In this document: positions 11,190 through 22,408 of the stretch, piece after piece
Layout: every line of letters starts with the position of its first letter
How positions within the stretch are numbered: the first letter of the stretch is position 1
Origin: Echinometra lucunter
Lineage: Eukaryota > Echinodermata > Echinoidea > Camarodonta > Echinometridae
NCBI GenBank assembly: GCA_029962745.1
Contig: CM057151.1
Coordinates: 32,732,964-32,796,963 of the forward strand
Direction: 5' to 3'
DNA: 64,000 nucleotides
Position numbers and translations under genes: made by a program
Notes under the pieces: generated by a model
Told to the model about the DNA's origin: nothing
Database searches by the model: none
Seen by the model: only the letters and a program-made list of their open reading frames with translations

Positions 11190-11410
11190 TCTTATCATCA
11201 TCATAATCATGATCATTATTGTTGGCATTACTTTTACAATTATCATCTGTATTAGTATCATTATCAATTATCATAGTTTTCATCATTACTGTCATTATGA
11301 CTCTTCTTCTTCTTCATTTTTAAATATCATTATTATTCTTATGATTATGATGATTATCATTGTTATCATAATCATAATCTGTTATGATTTTTACAATTAT
11401 CATTATCAAT
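11190..11410. repeat. ATC/ATT-rich low-complexity tract
   Basis: About 220 bp consists almost entirely of interleaved 'atcatt', 'attatc' and 'catcat' words. The open frame rich in I/Y/H here reflects composition, not coding. Confidence 0.85.
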
Positions 11411-11502
11411 AAAAGTAGTCCTAGATCGTCTGCTAGGGGGACCTTCTGCCTGCACAATTGTCTCTCTCTGTCTGTCTGTCAGTCCTTTAGTTTGTCTGCC
11501 GT

Positions 11503-11840
11503 TATAATAATAATAATAATAATACATAGGATTTATATAGCGTCTTTTCCATTTTGATTAAATGCTCAAGGCGCTTAAAAAAAAACAAAAAAAAAAACAT
11601 GTCTGTCTTCAAACCTAGTACCTGCTTAGTTTGAACAAATGGGATTTCAGGTTGCCCTTGAAGGAAGTTAAGGAGTTTGCATTCCTCAGCTCCTGTGGGA
11701 GTGAATTCCACAGGGCTGGTCCGGCATGAGCAAATGCTCGATCCCCCCAGGATTTCTTTGATAGTGGGATATGTAAAAGGCCAGATTGGGATGAACGAAG
11801 AGTACGTGTAAGTGCGTTGTATCTAAAGTTAAGTAAACAC
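11503..11840 (-). pseudogene. 5'-truncated CR1/L2-like LINE: ORF2 C-terminus, 3' UTR and (TTA)n tail
   Basis: On the minus strand from about 11826, an open frame of about 67 codons reads RYNALTRTLRSSQSGLLHIP, then KKSWGDRAFAHAGPALWNSL, then PQELRNANSLTSFKGNLKSH, LFKLSRY and a stop. This is the C-terminal 'GDRAFS..AP.LWNSLP..IR.A.SL.SFK..LKTHLF' domain of CR1/L2-type reverse transcriptase ORFs. It is followed by a short 3' UTR with an A-run on the plus strand and ends 'gcgctatataaatcc...' plus (TTA)n. The insertion is sense with the host gene. Confidence 0.82.
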
Positions 11841-12335
11841 TTTTCATAGGGTCAGTATCTTTGTTTTATCTGCTTCACATTTCACTGCCTAGATTAACTA
11901 TCCAGTGGAAATGCCCAAGTGCAAATTAAAGGCCATACTGACAGAAATGAAAGAAGAAAAAAAAAAGAAAACTAATCTAAGAAGTTGAAAAAGGGAAAAA
12001 TGATGATAGAAGATGATATTAAGTGAAGAAGAATTTCATTTTGATAGGGGGGCAAGATGACCCTAAGAAGAATTTATTGATGTTTTAAATGAACAAACAG
12101 AGGTATCATATAGTTGCTAGCTCCAGGCCTCTTTCCCTACCCTTTCCTTTCTTCCTCCTCCTCTTTTTCTCCCATTTTCCCTTTTAATCACTTGAAAAGT
12201 CATACGGGGCATTTGCGCCCCCACCCCCCGTAGCACCGCCCCTGGAGGTTGAGGACGAGGAAGCAGCAGGGGAGCAGGTCTTGAGGAGAGAACAAAACAA
12301 AAAAAAATACAACTAAGAAGATTTTTTTAATAAGC
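11841..12335. other. Intronic sequence without recognised features
   Basis: This is AT-rich sequence with a purine-rich stretch (11940-12030), a pyrimidine-rich stretch (12125-12180) and a C-run at 12220. Nothing gene-like is seen. Confidence 0.5.
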
Positions 12336-12554
12336 ATGCGATGGTATGTGTTGCGACTTGCAAAACTTGGATCGTCACGAAGGTTTTATCTCTTGAAATT
12401 CACTGAAATACAAACAATATTGTAGTATAGTGTCACCTCTGCTTGCTGGCCAGGTGAGAATGAAGTGAAAATATTGTTTGCATAAGTGAAATCGAGAGAT
12501 AAAACCCTCGTGATGATCCAAGTTTTGCAAGTCGCAACACATACCATCGCATGA
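12336..12554. mobile_element. Small foldback (MITE-like)
   Basis: Left arm about 12336-12420 and right arm about 12465-12554 are inverted copies. 'catgcgatggtatgtgttgc' pairs with 'gcaacacataccatcgcatg', and pairing continues through 'gacttgcaaaacttgga' and 'gttttatctct' to 'caatatt'. The TSD is unclear. There is no coding capacity. Confidence 0.7.
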
Positions 12555-12639
12555 ATACACATCGCTTGTGCATGCAGTGCAGTGCACACTAGCGATAGCT
12601 GTCGCGGCACAGACTTCAAGTGGGAATTCAGACAAGTGT

Positions 12640-12730
12640 GGCTGTATCCTCGTATCGATGCTGTGGATACAACCACACGTGTGTGGCCGTAAGGTAAAGA
12701 CACACGCGTGTGGCTGTATACACAGCCTTT
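12640..12730. repeat. Three copies of a GTGTGGCTGTAT phrase with palindromic CACACGTGTGTG
   Basis: 'gtgtggctgtatcc' (12637), 'cacacgtgtgtggccgtaa' (12673) and 'cacacgcgtgtggctgtatac' (12702) are related units about 30 bp apart. The middle one contains an E-box palindrome CACGTG. The region lies upstream of the giant foldback, separated from it by a T-run and a short stretch also seen near 48340. Confidence 0.55.
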
Positions 12731-13059
12731 TTTTTTTCAATTTTAGCGGGGGGTACATATAACTCTTGCCTAAGTTCCTTATGATATTGTTAGAGATATT
12801 GATTAATTTATGTCTGACAAATGCATCCATATGGAAAATGTAGGTAAATTGGCCATCTTAGTTAATGTACCCAGCCGCCATTAAGTACAGCCTAGCTTAC
12901 TGAAAAAAAATATAAGCAAATGAAGCGTACACCTATTGTGATTCATGCTCAACGAATGACCGCACATGCACAATTGAGTACGATCTCTGTGTGTGGTCGA
13001 ACCTCATACATGACATACTATCTCTTTTTTACTCTACAGTATACCCCCTCAAGTACTGC

Positions 13060-14278
13060 TTTATTCCGTTTCAAATTATGAAAACCCTCTCATCTAGATA
13101 TACTATCTCTTTCTCTTCTTCATAATATATATCCCCCTCAAGCATTACAAACCCCCTCTTCGCTGCATTAGAACGACCCAATGAAAACCCCCTTTCCCGC
13201 CCTCTGGGCAAAAACTATAATAAATACAAAGCAAATAAGAGCTCAAAACTCTCTATACTAGCTCCTTAATATACCCAGACCTTCGCGATTTGCCGCGAAA
13301 TCACAAAGTGCTATGTACATTTTCTATGGGAAAAATACGCACCCAAGATGTCTTGGGTACAAATTTTCCCCATAGAAAATGTACACAGCGCTCTCCGAAA
13401 ACGCACCAAAACGCAAGCGTTTGGGTATATATTTTTGCCATAGAGAATTGTGTACAGTACAAACCTCAAATATAGCTTTATTCCGTTCCAAATTCCGAAA
13501 ACCTTCTCTTTCTCTTCTTCACAATATCCCCCCTCAAGCATTACAAACCCCCTCTTCGCTGCATTTATGCCCCCAAAAGAAAACCCCTTTTCCCGCCCTC
13601 CGGGCCAAAACTATTATTAAAAACAGACCAAAATAAGAGCTCAAAACTCTCTATACTAGCTCCTTAATATACCCAGACCTTCGCGATTTGCCGCGAAATC
13701 ACAAAGTGCTATGTACCTTGTCTATGGCAAAAATATATACCCAAGACGTCTTGGGTACAAATTTTCCCCATAGAAAATGTACACAGCGCTCTCCGAAAAC
13801 GCACCAAAACGCAAGCGTTTGGGTATATATTTTTGCCATAGAGAATTGTGCACAGTACAAACCTCAAATATTGCTTTATTCCGTTTCAAATTCCGAAAAC
13901 CTTCTCGTCTAGACCTAAACTATCTCCTTCTCTCCTTCACAATATCCCCCCTCAAGCATTACAAACCCCCTCTTCGCTGCATTTATTCCCCCAAAAGAAA
14001 ACCCCTTTTCCCGCCCTCCGGGCCAAAACTGTTATTGAAACAGACCAAAATAAGAGCTCAAAACTCTCTATACTAGCTCCTTAATATACCCAGACCTTCG
14101 CGATTTGCCGCGAAATCACAAAGTGCTATGTACATTGTCTATGGCAAAAATATATACCCAAGACGTCTTGGGTACAAATTTTCCCCATAGAAAATGTACA
14201 CAGCGCTCTCCGAAAACGCACCAAAACGCAAGCGTTTGGGTATATATTTTTGCCATAGAGAATTGTGCACAGTACAAA
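13060..14278. repeat. Left-arm tandem array of the 417-bp unit
   Basis: The junction phrase 'ctatactagctccttaatat' occurs near 13253, 13652 and 14069, spaced 398 and 417 bp. Each unit contains the palindromic 'acccaagacgtcttgggtac', 'gcgctctccgaaaacgcacc', 'cgcaagcgtttgggtatata' and a 'cccgccct.cgggc' block. The first unit is the most diverged. Confidence 0.9.
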
Positions 14279-14429
14279 CCTCTTGAATATTGCTTCATTC
14301 CTTTCATTGCGTGCTTCATGTACACAGCGTTGTTCGAAATCAAAGCAAAGCGCAACAGTTTGCTTTGATTTCGAACAACACTGTGTACATGAAGCACGCA
14401 ATGAACGGAATGAAGCAATATTCAAGAGG
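14279..14429. repeat. Central hairpin of the giant foldback
   Basis: The segment is a near-perfect palindrome centred about 14354. 'cctcttgaatattgcttc' at the left is inverted as 'gaagcaatattcaagagg' at the right, and the innermost arms are 'gttgttcgaaatcaaagcaaa' and 'tttgctttgatttcgaacaac' around a short 'gcgcaaca' loop. It differs from the 417-bp unit and appears to be the junction where the two arrays meet. Confidence 0.88.
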
Positions 14430-16177
14430 TTTGTACTGTGCACAATTCTCTATGGCAAAAATATATACCCAAACGCTTGCGTTTTGGTGCGTTTTCGGAG
14501 AGCGCTGTGTACATTTTCTATGGGGAAAATTTGTACCCAAGACGTCTTGGGTATATATTTTTGCCATAGACAATGTACATAGCACTTTGTGATTTCGCGG
14601 CAAATCGCGAAGGTCTGGGTATATTAAGGAGCTAGTATAGAGAGTTTTGAGCTCTTATTTTGGTCTGTTTCAATAACAGTTTTGGCCCGGAGGGCGGGAA
14701 AAGGGGTTTTCTTTTGGGGGAATAAATGCAGCGAAGAGGGGGTTTGTAATGCTTGAGGGGGGATATTGTGAAGAAGAGAAAGAGAAAATATGTGTCTAGA
14801 CGAGAAGGTTTTCGGAATTTGGAACGGAATAAAGCTATATTTGACGTTTGTACTGTACACAATTCTCTATGGCAAAAATATATACCCAAACGCTTGCGTT
14901 TTGGTGCGTTTTCGGAGAGCGCTGTGTACATTTTCTATGGGGAAAATTTGTACCCAAGACGTCTTGGGTATATATTTTTGCCATAGACAATGTACATAGC
15001 ACTTTGTGATTTCGCGGCAAATCGCGAAGGTCTGGGTATATTAAGGAGCTAGTATAGAGAGTTTTGAGCTCTTATTTTGGTCTGTTTCAATAACAGTTTT
15101 GGCCCGGAGGGCGGGAAAAGGGGTTTTCTTTTGGGGGCATAAATGCAGCGAAGAGGGGGTTTGTAATGCTTGAGGGGGGATATTGTGAAGAAGAGAAAGA
15201 GAAAATATGTGTCTAGACGAGAAGGTTTTCGGAATTTGGAACGGAATAAAGCTATATTTGAGGTTTGTACTGTACACAATTCTCTATGGCAAAAATATAT
15301 ACCCAAACGCTTGCGTTTTGGTGCGTTTTCGGAGAGCGCTGTGTACATTTTCTATGGGGAAAATTTGTACCCAAGACGTCTTGGGTATATATTTTTGCCA
15401 TAGACAATGTACATAGCACTTTGTGATTTCGCGGCAAATCGCGAAGGTCTGGGTATATTAAGGAGCTAGTATAGAGAGTTTCGAGCTCTTATTTTGGTCT
15501 GTTTTAATAATAGTTTTGGCCCGGAGGGCGGGAAAAGGGGTTTTCTTTTGGGGGCATAAATGCAGCGAAGAGGGGGTTTGTAATGCTTGAGGGGGGGATA
15601 TTGTGAAGGAGAGAAAGAGATAGTATAGGTCTAGACGAGAAGGTTTTCGGAATTTGAAACGGAATAAAGCAATATTTGAGGTTTGTACTGTGCACAATTC
15701 TCTATGGCAAAAATATATACCCAAACGCTTGCGTTTTGGTGCGTTTTCGGAGAGCGCTGTGTACATTTTCTATGGGGAAAATTTGTACCCAAGACGTCTT
15801 GAGTGTATATTTTTGCCATAGACAATGTACATAGCACTTTGTGATTTCGCGGCAAATCGCGAAGGTCTGGGTATATTAAGGAGCTAGTATAGAGAGTTTT
15901 GAGCTCTTATTTTGGTCTGTTTTAATAATAGTTTTGGCCCGGAGGGCGGGAAAAGGGGTTTTCTTTTGGGGGCATAAATGCAGCGAAGAGGGGGTTTGTA
16001 ATGCTTGAGGGGGGATATTGTGAAGAAGAGAAAGAGATAGTTTAGGTCTAGACGAGAAGGTTTTCGGAATTTGGAACGGAATAAAGCTATATATGAGGTT
16101 TGTACTATACACAATTCTCTATGGCAAAAATATATACCCAAACGCTTGCGTTTTGGTGCGTTTCGGAGAGCGCTATG
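14430..16177. repeat. Right-arm tandem array of the 417-bp unit (inverted)
   Basis: The inverse junction phrase 'gagctagtatagagag' occurs near 14630, 15047, 15464 and 15882, spaced 417-418 bp. Units here are more alike than those of the left arm, pointing to recent amplification or homogenisation. The array stops within a unit at the hAT insertion and resumes at 22409. Confidence 0.92.
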
Positions 16178-19100
16178 CAAGGCTCGACATTAGCGGTGGC
16201 CCGGTGGCCCGGGGCCACCAAAATTGGCTCCCGGGCCACCATTTTTCAAAAAGTGATAAGTTTGGTGGCCCGAATCGGGCAACCAGAAAATTCTAAGTGA
16301 ACGCGATTTACGTGCGTGTTAATTGTACACATTTTAGCTCCTTCCGCCATCCGAATTGCAAGTCAGTTTGTTCGCAGTTCATCAGCGACGACGCAGTTTG
16401 AGTTAGCGCAACATCACTCTAATTGCACCTGGATCTAGTTGCGGTGATCGAGCTAGCCGACCTCAAATGAAAGTTAGATTAGTCTTATGGCAGTATATGT
16501 AGGCCTCGGTCTGCGGCCGTGTGTATTTTCCGCGCACCACACCAGGCCTGTTTCGAGTCTAGTACACGATTAAACATCCGAAAATGTCACTACACGAATA
16601 ATAGAATTTCTATCGACTACTCGGATACATAGATTGAACTTCAGAATGATCCATCAAAAATGCGAAATCATTAATGAAATCAAGAATGTTTCTCTCCATT
16701 TCAAAGTTTTAAGGTGTGATGATGTCATTCAGTTGCCTTAAATTCGCATGAGAATATTTTTTTTAATCATCAAACTCCCGGACCAAACTCTTATGTCTCG
16801 CGCAGCGAAAACAAGTGTTTTCAATAATATTCGGAAGTCGTAAGCCCTAATGTGTGTGTACTTGTGTGAGAGAGCGACTTAATCGCGCATTGCACCATCG
16901 TTCACCACAGCGATATGCACCGTAAGCAAGTGTGCTCACTAACGTAATGAAAGATACGCTATTACAGTCAGTGTGACAAAATATTTTTGGAACATAGCAA
17001 TGAACGAAGATGAAAGGATATTACCCAGAAAAAAACATTCATACTTGCAAGTAAGCGCTTGTTTGTTAGTAATATGCCCTTGCTGGCGATTTGTGATGGG
17101 GATTTCAATCATTGGAGTTAGATTTCAAATAACTGCTCAGCGCTTTCATCGTAATGTATACGTGGTTTCAACACGGCCGAATGGGATTTTGTGCACTGAC
17201 TGTTAGGGCATAAATTAATCGACGGCCATCGACGATGCCCCTATGACTGGCCGCGATGCCCTCCAAAAAAGTGATCAATTCACGGCCAAAAAGGCCGTGC
17301 CCTTTCTTTTCAAGCAGGCCGTCGTGCCCTTTTCCGTAAGTCATAAAATGCCCTACTTCCGACTGCAAAATTAACCATTGCCGAGGCTGATTTTAGAGTA
17401 AAACCAAGGTCTACCAAGTGCTAATAAATAATTTTGATCGAAAACGCGCCTCCGGCCCATCCAAACAAGATCCCGCCTCACGTAAGAAATGCTTCATTTC
17501 GATAGGCTATCACAAGCATCACAAGTAAATCCGTGCGCACACGTAATGCACCTATAAATAATGTACGTGTACCGTAAGTTTTAATTTCGCGCGCGCACTT
17601 TGGCCGCATCGATAGCTGCTATCGATATCTATTTTTATTGGTTGTTAGATTCCGGTCATCCCGGCTCGCCAATTTCTGATCTATTCTATCTCTTGTGTTT
17701 TTCCGTACACATTTTCTGCCATATTTTACTTATTTTTTGGGAAGGTTTGTAATTTATTTTATGTTGTGGATGTGTGGTTCGTGATTATAATAATGTTTTC
17801 TGTGAAAATCTTCTGAGTCTTGTTGACTTCAGCGAATGGTGTGTCATGTTCGTGTACTGCATGGTATTTGTGTGGTGCCTAGCTATGCGCTGCGCGGTGG
17901 CTGTGCAGTGATTTCGTAATCGTAGTGTTTCGGGCCTGTCATTTGAGCTTTGAGTTTAGGAGTTTTACTCCTATTTTTTGTCTGTTTGAGTGAATTTAGA
18001 AGTGGTTGTTTATTTTTTACGGATATCTCTGTGGATTAACTGATTTTGTTTGATTTTATTTGATCGGAGGGCTTAGGCTCTTCTGTTACTTGTTCGAGCC
18101 GAGCGCTTCGCCTTCGAGTCGACTTTGCTGTAGGACGGGTGGGTGTGCGTGTGTGACTGTTGACAACTTTGTGAATGACCCACTTTGCGTGCCTGGTCGA
18201 TTATGAAAATGATAGCTATGTGTCTTTCTGCTTTGTTAGACATTGAATTTTGAATTGAATGAAATAATTTTATGAATAGCATGCAAGTATTGCGCCAAAA
18301 GAACCTGCTGTACTACTGTTTCCTTTTCCTTCTTTCTTTTTTTAAAGTCTTATTATGAAAGACATTTTTCCCCTTCGGCCCTGATGAAAGAAAGAAAGAA
18401 AAAATTGCTATGTAAAGGAAAGACATGCTGAAACAATTCAAAACACTACATACAAAATTACTAACATTTTTCAACACTTACTGATTACTCTATCAGTATG
18501 GAAGGATCTTAAAGATATTTAACCCATTCGCGACAATGATTTTCTAAAAATGGATTACGAGGGCCACTCTTCAAGACGGCAACTTTTTTTGGCAACAAGC
18601 CAGCCCAATCTCATTCACAAGTCTAGGGACACGATACTCTCCCACGGGGACATGCAATTTTACAGGACTGTTCCCAAACTGAATGAGTGTGATTTCCATC
18701 ATTCATTTGAAACTAAATGTTCAGTAAAAGTGACTGTTTGGAAATTTTTATCTTCTGTGGTGTGGAAATTGTATTTATTTATTTTTTCTTACATTTAGAA
18801 ATATCTCATTTAGTTCGTTTGTCTGTCATCCGTAATTATGCACCCCTATTGAGAAATGGCATTTTCCACAATAGTCAGTCATGCCGACGTGGTGTGATTT
18901 TTGGGGTTAGTCTACTCTGTGTAGGGGGAACTAAACAGTAGCAACAAAGAAGTAACGGATCTGGTCAGTCAAACTCATAAAATGAATGATCTAATGCCTT
19001 TTGCTTGTATGCAGAATCTGATTTATTTGTTTTTTTTCTTCCGAAAATGGCCTCGCTGGATGTTTTATAAGTCTGCGATTTTGTTTCAGATTTATCATTC

Positions 19101-22100
19101 ACCCTGTCCCAAAATGGTTATGGAGGCGAAAGCGAAAGACCTGTGCTATCGCGATAGCCAGGCCTAGCATGGGAAAGGCTTGCATGCTCGATGAGTCATC
19201 ATCTCTCCTTGCACTAGCACGCATACCATAGCTTCGTCATTCAGTCATGAATTTGAATAATTTTGGAAATAGTTCTTCGATTACCAAATTGAACGAAGCA
19301 AAGTGGATTATAATGGGCTCACATACAAAGAAATTACAATTATTGATTTTTTTTTATCTATGTATGATGAGGTCATTTTACGTGATAGAAAATAACAAAA
19401 TAAATATAGCTTTATCAAGGTCTGGTAAAATACTAGACGACTCTTGGACGTTGCCTAGTGACCAGGCCAGGAATGTAGTCCAGTTCATGACTGAAGGACA
19501 CCTGCGCTGCACCCAGCTAGCTCTCTCTCCGTCTCTTCGAAAATGTAAACAATGATCAAAGGAGCTTCATGCAACAACACTGGTGGGAATTATGGCTATG
19601 AGTTCGAGTATCATTTCCCTTTATGTTGATGAACATTCAAATGTTATTTTTGCTTGTATAGTACCCATAAACCAATTATTGTTGAAGTGCATAAATACAA
19701 GTAAATGAGTTCGTAGTTTCTGCCAAGGGATTTGCTTTTATCCCCTGGATTTTTTTATTTAGGTTTTACATTTATATCTATAATTCACAATATTAGATTT
19801 CAGGACAAATAGCTTCCCCTGTTGTGTATAAATTCAAGTAAACAGTGTTTTGTTTGTAGGTTTGTCAAATCAATCTAATCGCAAGAGCCTTTCGGGGGGG
19901 GGGGGGGGGGGGGTCCTAGGAAGCACATGTCCTCTTTACGCATTTTACCAGATCCATTTTTTGCAAATAAATTTGAACTTGGAAATAAAAATGCCACCCT
20001 TGAGAAAAATACTGTTATCATTTCTTTTTTTTTAATTTTATCTATCAAATGTTTTAATTTTGATTTTCATTTTCAGGTGGATTCAGAAACTATGCCTTTT
20101 CACTTTGAATTCTCGACTGCCATGTTACTGTACACAATTATATTTACTGTTCAAACAACCCTTCCCAAAAAATACACCCCTCCACCCCCTAAATTATTTT
20201 AGGGGGAAATGTTAGTAATTTGTATTTATTGTTTTCAGTGTTAGTAAATGTATTCATGTCCTTCCTTTACATGGATATTTCTATTTTTTACATAGGGGCC
20301 AAGGCAAGCCCAAGAGGGCAAAAGTCTTTCAGAAAAAAGGGCAAAAGAAAGAAAAGAAAGAGTTAGTACCTGCCACTTGGCACAGCACTAAAATTATTTC
20401 ATTCAATTTAGATCTAGTGTAAAAAAAAAAAAAGATCGTAGTGATCGGACCATTATATTCTAACCAAACTCAACTTCAATGCTTCATCAAAATAATCACA
20501 GGTGACTGAAGGAGAGGTATGAGGTTGATCACTCAGTCACATCAACAATACGCAATCGCACACACGCGTCACAACAAAAGCATGCGCTCGGGAATTATAA
20601 TCAGATAGGAGAGCCTATAAAAGTCAAATAAAATCAATCAAAACAAGCAAATCCACATAGATATCCGTAAAAAATTAACAACCACGGCTATATTCACTCG
20701 AATACACACACCAAAAATTGAGGAATGCATAAATTCAAAGCTCAAATGACAGGGCTGAAACGAACGCAACGTCTACAAAATCACTGCACTCGCACTCTGC
20801 AACTGCATGCACATACGTACACCACACAGGCAGTCACACGCCATACGTATACTACACGAACAACCGCTGTGCGAATGATTCACTGAAGTCAACATAACTC
20901 ACCAGATTCTCACCAAAATTACTTACAATCACGAATTACGCGTCCACAAGAATAAAATATATCACAAAACCTTTCCAAACAAAGGGAAAATATACAGGAA
21001 GAAGCGAACAGAAAAATATAAAGAGATAAAATAGATGGGAAATTGGCGAGCTGAGATAGGCGGATTCTAAGTACGAAGACAGTTACAAGTTACGTGTTGC
21101 TATCGATAGCCGCTATATCGATATTGCCCAAGCGCGCGAGTGCCCTTGTTACTAGGCAGTATTGGCGCGAGACAAGCATATATAAATATTCATCGCAGGC
21201 TCGTACGGTTTTGAGATGAATGTCCAATAAAGGGTCTTCTAAAATTCATAAGTCTAAAATGGGTTGGTCCTGAGACGAAGTAACGAGTGCTCTGATTGGC
21301 CAAAATTTTTCTGCATCGGCAGGCGAAGTTTGGGGTCACCAAACTTTCTAGTTTTCTCGTAAACACGGCAAACCACAAAACGTGGACCCATTGTCGCGAA
21401 TGGGTTAAAAGAAACTTTCATGGATAAATCCCACACACAAAACTCGATAAAAATGGAACCAACATATTTATAAGTATAACATGATTAATCTGTTTTCCAT
21501 GTTCAGGTTTGTTCATTATAAGGTCCAAAACACACTACCTGCAGGGAAATATACATTTTCTAAATTTCAGAGGCTGTTGCTGATGCGATATTGTTTTGAT
21601 ACACATCTTAAAAAAAAAAAAAGTACGCAGAAAATTTTTTGGCCTACGATGCCCTTTTTAAAAAACGATTTTGGCGTTGGTGCCCTTCTTAGTGGCCTTA
21701 GTGCCCTTAAAAATTTGAGGCGTTTTAAGGCCAAAGTGGCCTTGCCCTAAAAATGACAAAATTTAAGGCCTGAGTCTGTGTTATGCTCCACTTCCGGGTT
21801 GGCGCCATCTCTTGCTGATGAATAATTGAAACATGATTTCACCAATTATCAATGAAATATCAAGCAAATGCCGATCTATTTGGCTTTATTTGACCAGGAT
21901 TTTTTATTGCTTTATTGCCAAGTTTCTTTATGAAAATCGGACATTACTGTTAGGGATATTGCACACGATGTTATATGGGTATGGGACTGGCCTCGCAGCG
22001 CAGGTGCTGCTCCGGCGCGGGGCTGAATGATAGCAGGCTACGAACAGCTGGAGTGGTCGGCCAACTGGCCAAATGAAAGTACCGAGTAGTCGATTAATCG

Positions 22101-22408
22101 TCAAAAAAAAAAAAAATGACCGTTTAAATGAATACCAAAAATGGGCTTTCAAAACAGCCCTACATTGAAGGGTCATTGAAAGGAAGAATCATAAAATAAT
22201 CTGCAATTTTATCATTGAATATGATCATTTCAGGACATAGGAGGGTAAAACAATAGGTTTTAATCATTATTATAATTATTAAATTTCTTATGTTTTTCTT
22301 TGTTTTTTCGGGCCACCAAATTTCATTCTCGGGCCACCAAAAAAGAAAAAATGATAATTTTAGTGGCCCGAACGGGCCACCAAGAAAAAAAGTTAGTGTG
22401 GAGCCTTG
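16178..22408. mobile_element. hAT-like element copy A (carries a piggyBac insertion)
   Basis: The ends CAAGGCTC and GAGCCTTG are inverted. The flanks show GCGCTATG at 16170-16177 and (G)CGCTATG at 22408-22415, an 8-bp TSD with a one-base ambiguity at the right end. Both termini are rich in GGTGGCCCG/CGGGCCACC blocks. Without the 2.9-kb insertion the element is about 3345 bp and matches copy B (41883-45224, opposite orientation) closely throughout. No hAT transposase frame (BED finger or RW dimerisation motif) is visible, so it is non-autonomous. Confidence 0.88.
18523..21404. mobile_element. piggyBac-like element nested in hAT copy A
   Basis: The termini CCCATTCGCGACAATG are exact inverted repeats flanked by TTAA (18519-18522 and 21405-21408). 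Copy B carries the uninterrupted site (TTAA once, at 42883-42886), which confirms the insertion and its TSD. TTAA targeting and CCC-initial ends point to the piggyBac superfamily. No transposase frame is present. Its right half (about 20390-21130) is a diverged, inverted relative of hAT interior 17600-18270. Confidence 0.88.

Noticed and set aside
11209..11412. 67-residue Ile/Tyr-rich frame
   Set aside because: It comes from an ATC/ATT low-complexity tract.
13290..16180. About twenty overlapping frames such as MPRNHKVLCT... and MYTALSENAP... on both strands
   Set aside because: They recur identically in every 417-bp unit and in both orientations, so they are translations of the repeat and not genes.
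16973..17368. Transposase in hAT copy A
   Set aside because: The frames are under 80 codons on opposite strands and show no BED finger or hAT dimerisation signature, though copy B preserves them because the copies are near-identical.
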